Positions 17,442 to 26,278 of a DNA stretch of 37,814 bases are shown here, in pieces (position 1 is the first letter of the stretch; every line of letters starts with the position of its first letter). Below the pieces are notes generated by a model, which was not told the origin of the DNA, made no database searches, and saw nothing but the letters and a program-made list of their open reading frames with translations. A program made the position numbers and the translations under genes. Source of the DNA: Candidatus Odyssella sp. (GTDB taxonomy: Bacteria > Pseudomonadota > Alphaproteobacteria > Paracaedibacterales > Paracaedibacteraceae); NCBI GenBank assembly GCA_020718185.1, contig DYSP01000014.1, positions 1 through 37,814 on the forward strand, read 5' to 3'.

Positions 17442-17854
17442 TGAAAAAATCATCAACACCACCACTTAACTTGGTGTCTAAGGCACCAAGTCACCGTCAG
17501 CTTAGGGTTAGCGAAGAAATCCGCCAGATTTTATCTACTATTGTTGCTAGAGGTGATTTTTTTACGCCAGAGCTGAGAGAAATTTCAATTACAATTACCC
17601 AAGTGACAGTGTCACCCGATTTGCGAAATGCACTGATTTTGTTCATGCCCTTAGGTGGAAAAGAGCAAGACGGAATCTTAAAGCGTCTTAAGAAATATCG
17701 AAATGAGCTACGTTACTTGTTATCTAAAGAGATAACTTTGCGCTACGTTCCTAATCTTAAATTTGCAATTGATAACTCTATTGAAGAAGCAGAAAAAATG
17801 GGGCTATTATTCGCAAAACTTAATAAATCAAGTAATGATTCAGAAGAAGAATAA
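17441..17854 (+). CDS. rbfA: Ribosome-binding factor A
   Basis: RbfA helps late maturation of the 16S rRNA 5' end and cold adaptation. The 137-residue protein carries the family features RQLRVSEEIRQILSTIVARG, VTVSPDLRNALILFMPLG and a C-terminal RYVPNLKFAIDNSIEEAEKM. It starts inside the infB stop codon. It is the last gene of the cluster; the common followers truB, rpsO and pnp are absent here, and a convergent acyl-CoA ligase follows. Confidence 0.95.
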   Translation: MKKSSTPPLNLVSKAPSHRQLRVSEEIRQILSTIVARGDFFTPELREISITITQVTVSPDLRNALILFMPLGGKEQDGILKRLKKYRNELRYLLSKEITLRYVPNLKFAIDNSIEEAEKMGLLFAKLNKSSNDSEEE

Positions 17855-17905
17855 ACTTTACCAAAAATCTATTCTCATTCTGTAATTATCTAGACTAATA
17901 AAAAT

Positions 17906-17932
17906 GCATGCTGGTTTTAGTTTGTAGCATGC
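17906..17932 (-). terminator. Hairpin between rbfA and the acyl-CoA ligase gene
   Basis: A perfect 7-bp stem, GCATGCT/AGCATGC, with a 13-base loop lies between the two convergent genes. Read on the minus strand it is followed by ATTTTTA, so it best serves the acyl-CoA ligase transcript ending at 17955. On the plus strand the T-tract is poor, but it may act in both directions. Confidence 0.6.
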
Positions 17933-17954
17933 TATTTAACGCTTCTGAAATAGT

Positions 17955-19862
17955 CTATATGTTTTTCTTTTCTCTTTCTTCTGCCTTCAATTCTTTCTTA
18001 GAAAGTTTTCCAATCATTGTTTTTGGCAAAGTTTCCCGAAATTCAATATATTTAGGGATTTCAATTGGTGACAATTTATCATGGAGAAAAGTGGATAATT
18101 CATCTGCTGTTAAAACTTGATCTACTTTTAGTTTAACAAATGCTTTTACAGTTTCGCCGCGCTTTTCATCGTACACACCAATCACGGTTACTTCTTCAAT
18201 AGCAGGGTGTTTATAAATAGCTTCTTCAATCATGCGAGGATAAACATTAAAGCCACTGCAAATAATAACATCTTTGATACGATCCACTAAGAAAGTGTAT
18301 CCATCTTCATCCATATAACCAATATCACCGGTTAGGAAAAATCCATCAGCAAAAGATTTTTTCGTTTCTTCTGGATGATTCCAGTATCCCAGCATAACCT
18401 GTGGACCTTTGATGGCAATTTGACCTTTTTCACCCAAGGAAACTTCCTTAGTTGGATCTTCTAATGAGACAACTCGTACAATTGTTTGTGGGAAAGGAAT
18501 ACCAATGGAGTTTTCTTTGCTCATGCCATTCATTGGATTTGATGTTGCGGCGGGTGATGTTTCACTAAGTCCATAGGCTTCTACCAAGTGACAACCTGTT
18601 AAGGATTCAAAATCTTGTTTAATTTTTAATGGAAGTGCAGCGCCCCCGGACAAACACATCTTGAGTGAAGAAAGATTAAAATCACTTACTTCTGGATGAT
18701 TGTTAATCATGGCGTAGATCGTTGGAACGGCTGGGAAAAAGGTAACTTTGTGTTTGTTGATTAAATCCATGGCTTCATGAACACTAAATCGGGGGAACAT
18801 CATGATAATTTCCGCACCAACTTTAACTGCTAACGTCATTACGGCGGTCATAGCAAAAACATGGAATAAAGGCAGTGCTGCTAAAATTTTCTCTTTACCA
18901 AATGTTGTGCCCGAAAACCACAGGCTAGCTTGAATAGCATTGCAATAGACATTGCTATGAGTTAGCATCGCCCCTTTAGGTATACCAGTCGTGCCGCCTG
19001 TATATTGAAATAGCGCAATATCTTTTGTAGGGTCAATGGGCACAGGAATATATTTTCCATCATTAGCCATCAAAACATCATAATTAATGATTTGATTATC
19101 ATATTGAACATGTGCCCTATCTTTAACGCGAAGAATTGAAAAAAGGAGGGCTTTAAAAAAAGGTAAAGCCTTACTAACAGAACAAATAACCAATTTTTTA
19201 AGGCATGTTGTTTCTAGCATTGGCTTTAGTTTTTGGTAAAATATATCAAGATCCAACGTTATCATAATCTCTGTGGCTGAATCATTTATTTGATGAGTGA
19301 CTTCATCGTGCGTATAGAGAGGATTAAAGTTAACAACGATTCCGCCTGCTTGGACGATAGCAAAATACATGACAACATAATAATGGGCATTGGGCATAAA
19401 TAAACCCACACGCGTGCCTTTTTTTACCCCTATAGCTTGTAATCCTTTCGTGGCACGATCCACTAAGTTGGCCATTTGGCCATATGTAAATTTTTTACCT
19501 AGAAAATCAACGCAACTATTATCTGGAAGCTTTTTCGCTGTTTCTTGTAGAAGTTCAAAAAGAGGTTTAGAGGTGATAGGGGCATCCCAATTAATTTCTT
19601 TTGGGTAAGAATGTAACCAGGGATAATCATTTGTTTTTTCTGACTGACTGACAGAAGAAGATGCTTTTTTGGCAGTGGACGTTGTTGTAGCAGGTTTTGC
19701 AGCTGTTTTTTTCACAGTAGACGTTGTTGTAGCAGGTTTTGTAGTTGCTTTTTTTACAGTAGTTTTTGCAGTCTGCGTTTTGGTCGCAGCAGCTTTTGGT
19801 TTTACTGTTGGCTTTGGCTTGCCAGTCTTTGCTGCTGTGATAGTTTTATTTTCTTCGTCCAT
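17955..19862 (-). CDS. Long-chain acyl-CoA ligase with histone-H1-like N-terminal tail
   Basis: This is an AMP-forming fatty-acid:CoA ligase of the FadD type. The AMP-binding P-loop is YTGGTTGIPKGAM (about 287-299). The A5-like motif VEAYGLSETSP, the A7/A8 motifs TGDIGYMDEDGY and VDRIKDVIICSGFNVYP, and the catalytic Lys in TMIGKLSKKEL all appear intact. The unusual part is the first 75 residues: a Lys/Ala/Thr/Pro-rich tail without enzyme homology. It includes two exact-length 14-residue repeats, VKKATTKPATTTST and VKKTAAKPATTTST, and a partial third. Such tails resemble histone H1 and the DNA-binding ends of PhaF-type phasins. Normal FadD starts near TNDYPWLHSYPKEI here. No strong ribosome site precedes ATG 19862, and no other good start lies just before residue 75, so the tail is probably translated. 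Substrate range is not visible. Confidence 0.92.
   Translation of the reverse strand: MDEENKTITAAKTGKPKPTVKPKAAATKTQTAKTTVKKATTKPATTTSTVKKTAAKPATTTSTAKKASSSVSQSEKTNDYPWLHSYPKEINWDAPITSKPLFELLQETAKKLPDNSCVDFLGKKFTYGQMANLVDRATKGLQAIGVKKGTRVGLFMPNAHYYVVMYFAIVQAGGIVVNFNPLYTHDEVTHQINDSATEIMITLDLDIFYQKLKPMLETTCLKKLVICSVSKALPFFKALLFSILRVKDRAHVQYDNQIINYDVLMANDGKYIPVPIDPTKDIALFQYTGGTTGIPKGAMLTHSNVYCNAIQASLWFSGTTFGKEKILAALPLFHVFAMTAVMTLAVKVGAEIIMMFPRFSVHEAMDLINKHKVTFFPAVPTIYAMINNHPEVSDFNLSSLKMCLSGGAALPLKIKQDFESLTGCHLVEAYGLSETSPAATSNPMNGMSKENSIGIPFPQTIVRVVSLEDPTKEVSLGEKGQIAIKGPQVMLGYWNHPEETKKSFADGFFLTGDIGYMDEDGYTFLVDRIKDVIICSGFNVYPRMIEEAIYKHPAIEEVTVIGVYDEKRGETVKAFVKLKVDQVLTADELSTFLHDKLSPIEIPKYIEFRETLPKTMIGKLSKKELKAEEREKKNI
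19674..19757 (-). repeat. Two tandem 42-bp in-frame repeats in the acyl-CoA ligase tail
   Basis: Two adjacent 42-base units encode residues 36-49 and 50-63 and share the stretch for KPATTTST almost base for base. A partial third unit follows. The unit is a multiple of three, so copy number could change by slippage or recombination without breaking the frame. Confidence 0.85.
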
Positions 19863-20010
19863 AACAATATTTTTTCATAGGGGGGTAACTCTGTTTATAG
19901 AGTAACATGAAAAATTTGAATAAAAACCTAAATGTTTCATTTTTAGTCAAATTTTTCTATATATTTCATGCGTCAGAAAACAGCACAAAAGGTAATTTTA
20001 AATAATAAAT

Positions 20011-20085
20011 TGGAGCGGGCGAAGGGATTCGAACCCTCGACACCAACCTTGGCAAGGTTGTACTCTACCCCTGAGCTACGCCCGC
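20011..20085 (-). tRNA. tRNA-Gly (anticodon GCC)
   Basis: The minus strand folds as a full cloverleaf. The acceptor stem is GCGGGCG/CGCCCGC and the discriminator base T is followed by an encoded CCA (20011-20013). The anticodon arm is CAACC-TTGCCAA-GGTTG with anticodon GCC at 20051-20053. The T arm carries GGTTCGAATCC. The length of 75 nt including CCA is normal. Confidence 0.97.
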
Positions 20086-20108
20086 ATAAGAATAGATTTT
20101 CATCTACT

Positions 20109-20137
20109 TTTTTACTCAGTTGATGACTCTTTTGCAA
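20109..20137 (-). promoter_or_regulatory. Candidate promoter of tRNA-Gly
   Basis: On the minus strand TTGCAA (20132-20137) and TAAAAA (20109-20114) are separated by exactly 17 bases. The -10 hexamer ends 23 bases before the tRNA 5' end, leaving a short leader. Position and spacing fit a sigma-70-type promoter; the hexamers are imperfect. Confidence 0.5.
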
Positions 20138-20265
20138 GACATTTTTTTATTTTTTTATTTTTCTGATTTAATTCTTGAAGTTAGGTGTAAAAATAGTCAT
20201 ATATTCATTATCATTTACACAGGTTATTTATCTAACTACCAATAACAACTAACTTTTAAAAAAGA

Positions 20266-20940
20266 ATGCTTACAAAACCAACAAATATAATACCGACGCA
20301 TCAATTACCCACAGAAATTCCTTTAATTCTAGTGCGTGGTGCTGTGTTGATGCCTAAAGCATATCTTCCGCTGCCTCTTTTTGATAATGTCCCGCTTTCT
20401 CTTGTTAATGAAAGCTTAAAAGAGAAAAAGTTGATAGGGCTCATTCAACCTACAGCGTCGATTAAAGAAACGGCTGACTTTGATGGTCTAACGTTATTTT
20501 CAATTGGTACGCTAGCGCAAATTGTTGAAATAAACGAAATTTCTAATAATAAGATGATTGTGACATTGGAAGGGATTTGTCGATTTCGCTTGTTGGATAA
20601 ACAAGAAACCGATGATGGCTATCCTATTGGAAAAGTGTGTTATGATCAATTCTCAGGAGATTTGATTGAAGAAAATGATTTCATGCTAGACCGCGATCGG
20701 TTGATTGGTCTTTTGAAACCCTACTTTAATCGATTAGACATTAATATTAATTTTGACGAGATTAGTAAAACATCTAATCAAAAATTAATCACTGCTCTGA
20801 CAATGGCTTGCCCGTTTCATCCGTCGGAAAAGCAAATTTTGCTGGAAACAGAAAATTTAAAGGAGCAGTCACAGTTGATTACAACTTTGATTGAAATGAC
20901 GTCATATTCAGAGCACAATGAAACTATCACCTATCATTAA
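20266..20940 (+). CDS. Lon N-terminal domain protein
   Basis: The 224-residue protein consists of the substrate-binding (LAN/PUA-like) domain of Lon protease only, without the AAA+ or Ser-Lys protease part. Visible marks are [19 protein letters not shown] at the start, the LIGLIQP strand, [12 protein letters not shown] and [12 protein letters not shown]. Such stand-alone proteins are common in alphaproteobacteria and lie, as here, just before a small Trm112/YcaR-like gene (20 bp gap). The molecular role is not established. The ribosome site (AAAAAAGA) is weak. Length is normal for the family. Confidence 0.88.
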   Translation: MLTKPTNIIPTHQLPTEIPLILVRGAVLMPKAYLPLPLFDNVPLSLVNESLKEKKLIGLIQPTASIKETADFDGLTLFSIGTLAQIVEINEISNNKMIVTLEGICRFRLLDKQETDDGYPIGKVCYDQFSGDLIEENDFMLDRDRLIGLLKPYFNRLDININFDEISKTSNQKLITALTMACPFHPSEKQILLETENLKEQSQLITTLIEMTSYSEHNETITYH

Positions 20941-20960
20941 ACAGAAAAGATACTTTTATC

Positions 20961-21179
20961 ATGAAGCCATCTATTGATCCAAAACTTCTTGAAATTCTGG
21001 TTTGCCCATTAACAAAAACACGACTAACCTATGATAGGGAAAATAATCAACTTATTAGTGAGGCAGCTGGTCTTGCCTATCCTATTGAAAATGGAATTCC
21101 GATTATGTTGATTGATGAGGCCAAAATCCTTGATGAGGAAAAAGCTGAAAAATATCGACATTTTCTAACTGGTGAATAG
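20961..21179 (+). CDS. Trm112/YcaR-like small protein (UPF0434)
   Basis: The 72-residue protein has the family pattern [17 protein letters not shown] and [18 protein letters not shown]. Trm112-type proteins activate or stabilise methyltransferases; for the bacterial UPF0434 branch this role is less well documented. Only one Cys of the zinc-finger pattern is present, as is usual in this branch. It probably shares a transcript with the Lon-N gene and ends two bases from the convergent APH-fold kinase. Confidence 0.9.
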   Translation: MKPSIDPKLLEILVCPLTKTRLTYDRENNQLISEAAGLAYPIENGIPIMLIDEAKILDEEKAEKYRHFLTGE

Positions 21180-21181
21180 AG

Positions 21182-22162
21182 TCATCTGACACTTTTTGTT
21201 ATATTATTCAAGATATAATTAATAAGAGCGCAAATGTCAGCGCATTGACGAGGCTGCTGTAGTGGTTGGCATCTCTCTAGACAATCTAACAGTGAAAGTA
21301 AATTCAACAGGTGTACGCTGGTTTGCCAGCTTTTTGGTAGCTTATAACCATTAGACTCTAATCCATGCAAAAAAGATTCTTGAAAATTGATAGGCATTTG
21401 ATGTGCATACCGCAACATGTTGGCAACATCCCACAAGGATGATCCTGAAAAAGAAAATTCCCAATCCATAATACCTGCGATTTTCCATTCTCCTTGTTTT
21501 TTTATAACTAAGATGTTGGCTGGGTCATAATCTGCATGAACGAGAGAATTATTAGTAATATTTGGGAAAAAAGAGCGATACTCGTCAAAAACAAATTTAA
21601 TTTTTGAAATAAAATCTTTACTGAGAATTTCCATCACCGTTGGATGCATCAGGCAATTTTGGAAAAATGAACTATAAGTTTCTGTCGATGATAAAGGAAC
21701 GATATTCAAATCTTTATCGAATAATCCAGGGGCAGAAAAATGGTGGCTATGGATTTTAGCAAGTATCATCCCAACATTTTCCATAATTCTTTTTATATTA
21801 TAAGGTCTAGTGCTTAATAATAAATCGCGTAACGTAATACCTGGAATAAACTTAACAATAGCAAAACGGTACGTCTCATAATCTCCGATAAAGATGATGT
21901 TTGGAAGAGGGATCGTTGCACCTAAAAGTTGCCCCAGTTTTTGTTCTCGGTAAGCCGCCTCTTTTTCTTGCAGATAAATTCTTAAAATATAAAGAGGCTC
22001 ATTGTCTATTTGAATTTTAATATTTAAATTTGCACATCCACCTGAAATCATTTCAACGGAGATAAGTTTTTTTGAAGGAAAGGCAAGCTGTATTATGCCA
22101 TGCAACGTCGCTGGTAAAAGCTGAAATTGCTGATCTGTTTTTTCCCAATCTTGCTTAAACAT
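21182..22162 (-). CDS. APH-fold phosphotransferase
   Basis: This is a 326-residue kinase of the aminoglycoside phosphotransferase/choline kinase fold. The catalytic loop is LVHADYDPANILV (HxDxxxxN pattern), and the metal-binding IMDWEFSFSGSSLWDVA follows. The N-lobe has ISGGCANLNIKI and YILRIY with the ATP-binding Lys position replaced by Arg in this reading. The substrate could be an antibiotic, a sugar, an amino alcohol or a glycated protein; the sequence does not decide. The ATG follows the upstream methyltransferase stop after three bases, so it is the last gene of the adaptor-RND-methyltransferase-kinase operon. Its place behind a drug-type efflux pump makes a detoxification role possible, but this is inference. 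Confidence 0.85.
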   Translation of the reverse strand: MFKQDWEKTDQQFQLLPATLHGIIQLAFPSKKLISVEMISGGCANLNIKIQIDNEPLYILRIYLQEKEAAYREQKLGQLLGATIPLPNIIFIGDYETYRFAIVKFIPGITLRDLLLSTRPYNIKRIMENVGMILAKIHSHHFSAPGLFDKDLNIVPLSSTETYSSFFQNCLMHPTVMEILSKDFISKIKFVFDEYRSFFPNITNNSLVHADYDPANILVIKKQGEWKIAGIMDWEFSFSGSSLWDVANMLRYAHQMPINFQESFLHGLESNGYKLPKSWQTSVHLLNLLSLLDCLERCQPLQQPRQCADICALINYILNNITKSVR

Positions 22163-22165
22163 AAG

Positions 22166-23008
22166 TTATAAAAACTCTGATAAACGGATAGTGGCAGATC
22201 CTCGAGGTAAAGCCTTTGGTTGGGTAGTATCGGTTGCCCAGCCACTTAAATATACGGCTGTAAAACTTGCTATAATCTCATCTTCTCTTTGATAATGATG
22301 TTCATAGTATTCTATTAATCTTTGTAAAAATCGACGCTCTGCTATGCGATTGCTGCGCTCTATCATGACATTGCTGAGACCCATACTCTTTAATTCATGT
22401 ATGAATATGGTTGCATTATTATAGGTCATCTCAATATGGTCTGTGTCAATTACCGGTAAAGCAAAACCGGCGCGTTGCATGAGAGCTGCTGCATCAGATA
22501 ATTTCACCATCGGCGCGACTCGTGGAGATATACCCTCGTAAATTTCTTCTTCTATAACCTGAGTGGCGTGACGTAACTGCCATAAAGTGTCTTGACCTAG
22601 AAAAACACCTAAAAATAGACCATCAGGAATAAGACATTGTTTTATCTGTTGTAAAAAACCAGGGATATCATTGAAATGGTGCATTTCCATAAAACTAATT
22701 ACCAAATCAAACTGTGCGTTAGCAAAGGGCAGGAATTCATCATCCAATAGAACGCGAGATGTTTTACCTGTTAGGCTGAATTGCCATATAGTTGCTTTTT
22801 TAAAATAATCTGATATATCCACATCGCCTAAAATTAAAATGCGACTAAAATCGCGTTTAATCAATTTCAGACGTGTATTCAATTGTGTTTGAAGGTATTG
22901 ATAAAGGCGATTTTTTTTTATGACGGTTGAATTAAGACGTGACCGACGTTGCCTTAACAATTGTCGGTCAAAAATCAAAGATGTCGCGACTGTATGTTTA
23001 GACACCAT
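22166..23008 (-). CDS. NDUFAF5-like SAM-fold protein
   Basis: The 280 residues match the alphaproteobacterial relatives of mitochondrial NDUFAF5, a complex I assembly factor that hydroxylates an arginine in NDUFS7. Marks are the N-terminal FDRQLLRQRRSR, FDLVISFMEMHHFNDIPG, IPDGLFLGVFLGQDTLWQLR and the C-terminal PRGSATIRLSEFL. The usual SAM-binding motif I (DLGCGxG) is replaced by LILGDVDISD, and the segment after it is shortened by roughly 20 residues. SAM binding may therefore be altered or lost. The ATG at 23008 lies inside the end of the RND pump gene (11-base overlap), so translation is coupled. General BioC-like methyltransferase is the alternative label, but the NDUFAF5 C-terminus is distinctive. 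Confidence 0.85.
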   Translation of the reverse strand: MVSKHTVATSLIFDRQLLRQRRSRLNSTVIKKNRLYQYLQTQLNTRLKLIKRDFSRILILGDVDISDYFKKATIWQFSLTGKTSRVLLDDEFLPFANAQFDLVISFMEMHHFNDIPGFLQQIKQCLIPDGLFLGVFLGQDTLWQLRHATQVIEEEIYEGISPRVAPMVKLSDAAALMQRAGFALPVIDTDHIEMTYNNATIFIHELKSMGLSNVMIERSNRIAERRFLQRLIEYYEHHYQREDEIIASFTAVYLSGWATDTTQPKALPRGSATIRLSEFL

Positions 23009-26000
23009 GCACTTCTTGAATTTGTTTGCGCATTGTTCTTGATAATGCTAAATAAATGGCCGGCAAAACAAGCAAGGTAAATAATGTGCCGATGGTCATT
23101 CCACCAACCATAACCCATCCAATTTGACGATAACTTTCTGAACCAGGCCCTTGTGAGAAGGCAAGAGGAATAGAACCCAAAACCATTGCGAATGTTGTCA
23201 TTAAAATCGGACGTAACCGTACTTTACTGGCCTGAATAATGGCATCTAATTTGGAATGACCTTCAATGCGCAGCTGATTAGCCACGTCAACCATTAAAAT
23301 ACCATGTTTTGTGATTAATCCAATTAAAGTAACTAATCCAATTTGGCTGTAGACGTTGATTGTTCCGCCATTCACAATACTTAACGTGATAACAGCACTT
23401 GCAAGTGAGAGAGGCACACTGAACATAATAATTGCTGGATCCAACCAGCTTTCAAACTGAGCAGCCATAATTAAGTAGATAAACACTAACGCCATCCCAA
23501 AAATCATGTACATATTCTGGCTTTCATCCAAGAACCTGCGTGTTTCGCCAGTGAATTCCATACGTGCATCTTGAGGTAGTTCAGCTTTTGTGATGCTTTT
23601 TACAAGATCAATCCCCTCTAGCTGTCCAATGCCAGATTGCAGCCTTGCTGTATGACTAATCGCTCGTATGCGGTTGTAACGATAGATTTCAGCAGGGCCA
23701 GAGCGTGCTTTAACATCTACCAATTCTGCTAATGGTACCAATGTTGCATTTTTATCATTGGCTTTCATAAAGAGGTTGGTAATATCTTTTGGTGATTGTC
23801 TAGCCGAATCCATGACTTCAACTAGCACATCATATAACTTACTTTCGCGTTTAAACGATCCAGCTTTACGACCTCTGACTAACGAGTCAATCGTATCCGC
23901 AATGACACCTGGTTCAACTCCTACGCTTGCCGATTTATCACGACGAATGTAAACAGTGAAATCTTCAGTATCGGGATGATCATTTGAAAGCACGGAGGCA
24001 ATATTTGAATTGCCATATAAGCTATTTGTTAATAAGCGGGACATTTCTTTTAATTCACGGTGAGTTTTGTTCCCGCCAATGATAAATTCAACTAAGTCAC
24101 TTCTGTCGGATGAACCACTGCTACCTTCAAATTTTACCGAGATACCTGTGATTTTGGCCAGTTTTACTCTAAGTTCAGCTTCAATTTCTGCGGTGGAACG
24201 TAGGCGATCTTCTTTTAATTGAATACTTACATCATAAGTAGGGTTATTAATTTGAGTGATCCGACGATCAATTTCTGGAATTGTTCCCAAAACTTCATCC
24301 AATTGCGCAACAAATTTATCTGTATATTCCAAAGTTGCTGATTGTGCCGATTGACCATCAATGAAAATTGCGCCTTGGTCTTCTGAAGGAAATAGTTCTT
24401 TAGGAAGTCCGTAGTAACTTAACATACCAATAGCCGCTACGGTAATGCCGGCTAAAATTGGTTTGTAAGCTAGTTGCATTATCCAATGAATAGAGGTTTC
24501 TCGAATCCTATCGAAAGTAAAAATGGTTATAAGAACGACAGCAGTCGCAGTAACTCCCCCGATAAATCCATAGATCATGTTCCCTAGTGGGTAGGCAACA
24601 AGAGCCGCGAAAACACTTAAAACACCGATGACTAGCGGGCGTTTAAACTCAGCGACTTCAAAAGTTTGAATAAGACTGCTTCTTAAAAAATCAGCATAGA
24701 TAATTTCAAGTTTTTCAAGCCATACATCAGTTGGAACTTTTTCTTTAAGCTTTGACCACCAGTTTGCAGAATTAACGGATAAAACACCGTCTCCTTTTCC
24801 AAGTAATCTTGCGCACATCATCGGAGAAAGGGTTAAAGCAACCACGCCAGAAAGTAAGACTGACCCCGCAAGAGTCACAGCAAATTCTGTAAAGTACTTG
24901 CCAATGGTTCCTTTTGATAAAGCAATTGGCGCATACACAGCCACCAAAGTCAGGGTCATTGCAACAACAGAAAAGCTAATTTCTCGCACACCTTTTATTG
25001 CGGCTGCAAACGGTTTTTCCCCTTTATCAATATAGCGATAAACGTTTTCCAAGACCACAATGGCATCATCAACAACCAATCCAATAGCCATAACCATTGC
25101 CATCAGAGTAAATCGATTCAAGCTGAACCCAAGAAGATACATGATAAACAATGTACCAATCAAGGAAACTGGAATGGTCACCAAAGGAATAAGTGAAGCA
25201 CGCGCTGATCGTAAGAAAAGAAATACAACCAAAACCACAAGAATAGTTGCTTCAAGAATTGTTTGATAAATTCGAGAGACAGATTGTTCAATAAAACGTG
25301 TCCGATCCGTACCTAGGCTGAGAACGATTCCTTCAGGTAAGCGTTCTTGAAGAGCAGGCAAAAGTTTTTTAATGTTATGTGCAACATCAATTGGGTTTGC
25401 AATGGCCTGCTTCATAATGCCAATGCTAATACCCGTTTTGCCATTGAATCGAGTTTTTGTTTTTTTATCATCTGCTGCAATTTCTGCTTTTCCAAGATCA
25501 CTTAAATAGACTAAATGGCCGTCTTTTACCGTAATAGGTAAGTCATTAAATTCCTCTGCTGTTTCAATGTCAGCGACCGTGGTGACTAGATATTCTCGAT
25601 CATTGCTGATCAGTTTACCTGCAGGTTTTTCAATGTTTTGCTGCTTAATAGCTTTGATGACTTCTTCAACCGTAATATTAAAAGCAGATAATTTTACCGG
25701 GTCTAACTTAAGGTGCATTTTATAAAGGCCACCCCCTAAAACATCTACCCGAGCAACACCAGATATAGATTCAATATCTTTTTGAATTTCACGCAATGCA
25801 AAGTCAGCAAGTTCACTTGCGCCTAATTTATCACTTGTCAATGCCAGGGTCATGATTGCTTTATCATCGGCTTTTGACTTTGTCAAAATAGGTTCGTTCA
25901 TTTCATGGGGAAGTTTATCTTTTAATTTATTCAAGCGATCCCGAATGTCATTAGCCGCGTCTTCTACGCGTCGGCCGGGTCTAAATTCAACAACGACTTT

Positions 26001-26267
26001 GCTATCATCAACCGTACTTGTTGATGAAACAGAAATAATCCCTTCAATACCTGCAACTGATTCTTCAATAACACGTGTGACTTGAGCCTCGATAATTTCA
26101 GGCGCTGCACCTTGTAAAGTAGCCTCAATGGTAATATAAGGCCGTTCGACCGTTGGATATTGTTGTAGCGATAATCGACTTCCCCCCACAATTCCGACCA
26201 ACACTAAGACAATTGTCATAACCCATGAAAAAACGGGGCGTTGGATGCAAATTTCAGATAGCTTCAT
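22998..26267 (-). CDS. RND (HAE1) efflux pump, inner-membrane subunit
   Basis: This proton-driven AcrB/MexB-type transporter has two related halves, each with a large periplasmic loop. The proton relay Asp pair is in GLVVDDAIVVLENV (Asp400-Asp401), and the partner Lys is in LVTLIGLITKHGILMVD. The N-terminus (ICIQRPVFSWVMTIVL) and LPKELFPSEDQGAIF are family signatures. The 1089 residues exceed the usual 1020-1050. The excess lies between about 525 and 600, where two extra hydrophobic segments precede the normal TM7. The gene starts 11 bp after the adaptor with AAGG nine bases upstream. An outer-membrane TolC-type partner is not encoded in the window. Substrates cannot be read from the sequence. 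Confidence 0.95.
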   Translation of the reverse strand: MKLSEICIQRPVFSWVMTIVLVLVGIVGGSRLSLQQYPTVERPYITIEATLQGAAPEIIEAQVTRVIEESVAGIEGIISVSSTSTVDDSKVVVEFRPGRRVEDAANDIRDRLNKLKDKLPHEMNEPILTKSKADDKAIMTLALTSDKLGASELADFALREIQKDIESISGVARVDVLGGGLYKMHLKLDPVKLSAFNITVEEVIKAIKQQNIEKPAGKLISNDREYLVTTVADIETAEEFNDLPITVKDGHLVYLSDLGKAEIAADDKKTKTRFNGKTGISIGIMKQAIANPIDVAHNIKKLLPALQERLPEGIVLSLGTDRTRFIEQSVSRIYQTILEATILVVLVVFLFLRSARASLIPLVTIPVSLIGTLFIMYLLGFSLNRFTLMAMVMAIGLVVDDAIVVLENVYRYIDKGEKPFAAAIKGVREISFSVVAMTLTLVAVYAPIALSKGTIGKYFTEFAVTLAGSVLLSGVVALTLSPMMCARLLGKGDGVLSVNSANWWSKLKEKVPTDVWLEKLEIIYADFLRSSLIQTFEVAEFKRPLVIGVLSVFAALVAYPLGNMIYGFIGGVTATAVVLITIFTFDRIRETSIHWIMQLAYKPILAGITVAAIGMLSYYGLPKELFPSEDQGAIFIDGQSAQSATLEYTDKFVAQLDEVLGTIPEIDRRITQINNPTYDVSIQLKEDRLRSTAEIEAELRVKLAKITGISVKFEGSSGSSDRSDLVEFIIGGNKTHRELKEMSRLLTNSLYGNSNIASVLSNDHPDTEDFTVYIRRDKSASVGVEPGVIADTIDSLVRGRKAGSFKRESKLYDVLVEVMDSARQSPKDITNLFMKANDKNATLVPLAELVDVKARSGPAEIYRYNRIRAISHTARLQSGIGQLEGIDLVKSITKAELPQDARMEFTGETRRFLDESQNMYMIFGMALVFIYLIMAAQFESWLDPAIIMFSVPLSLASAVITLSIVNGGTINVYSQIGLVTLIGLITKHGILMVDVANQLRIEGHSKLDAIIQASKVRLRPILMTTFAMVLGSIPLAFSQGPGSESYRQIGWVMVGGMTIGTLFTLLVLPAIYLALSRTMRKQIQEVHGV

Positions 26268-26278
26268 GGACGATTACC

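Noticed and set aside
19674-19757. Tandem repeats as a CRISPR array
   Set aside because: The repeats are directly adjacent without spacers, in frame and coding, and no cas gene is present.
19669-19905. Plus-strand frame rich in Val/Ala/Phe opposite the acyl-CoA ligase tail
   Set aside because: It is the antisense reading of the Lys/Ala/Thr repeats; the minus-strand frame continues into a full enzyme.
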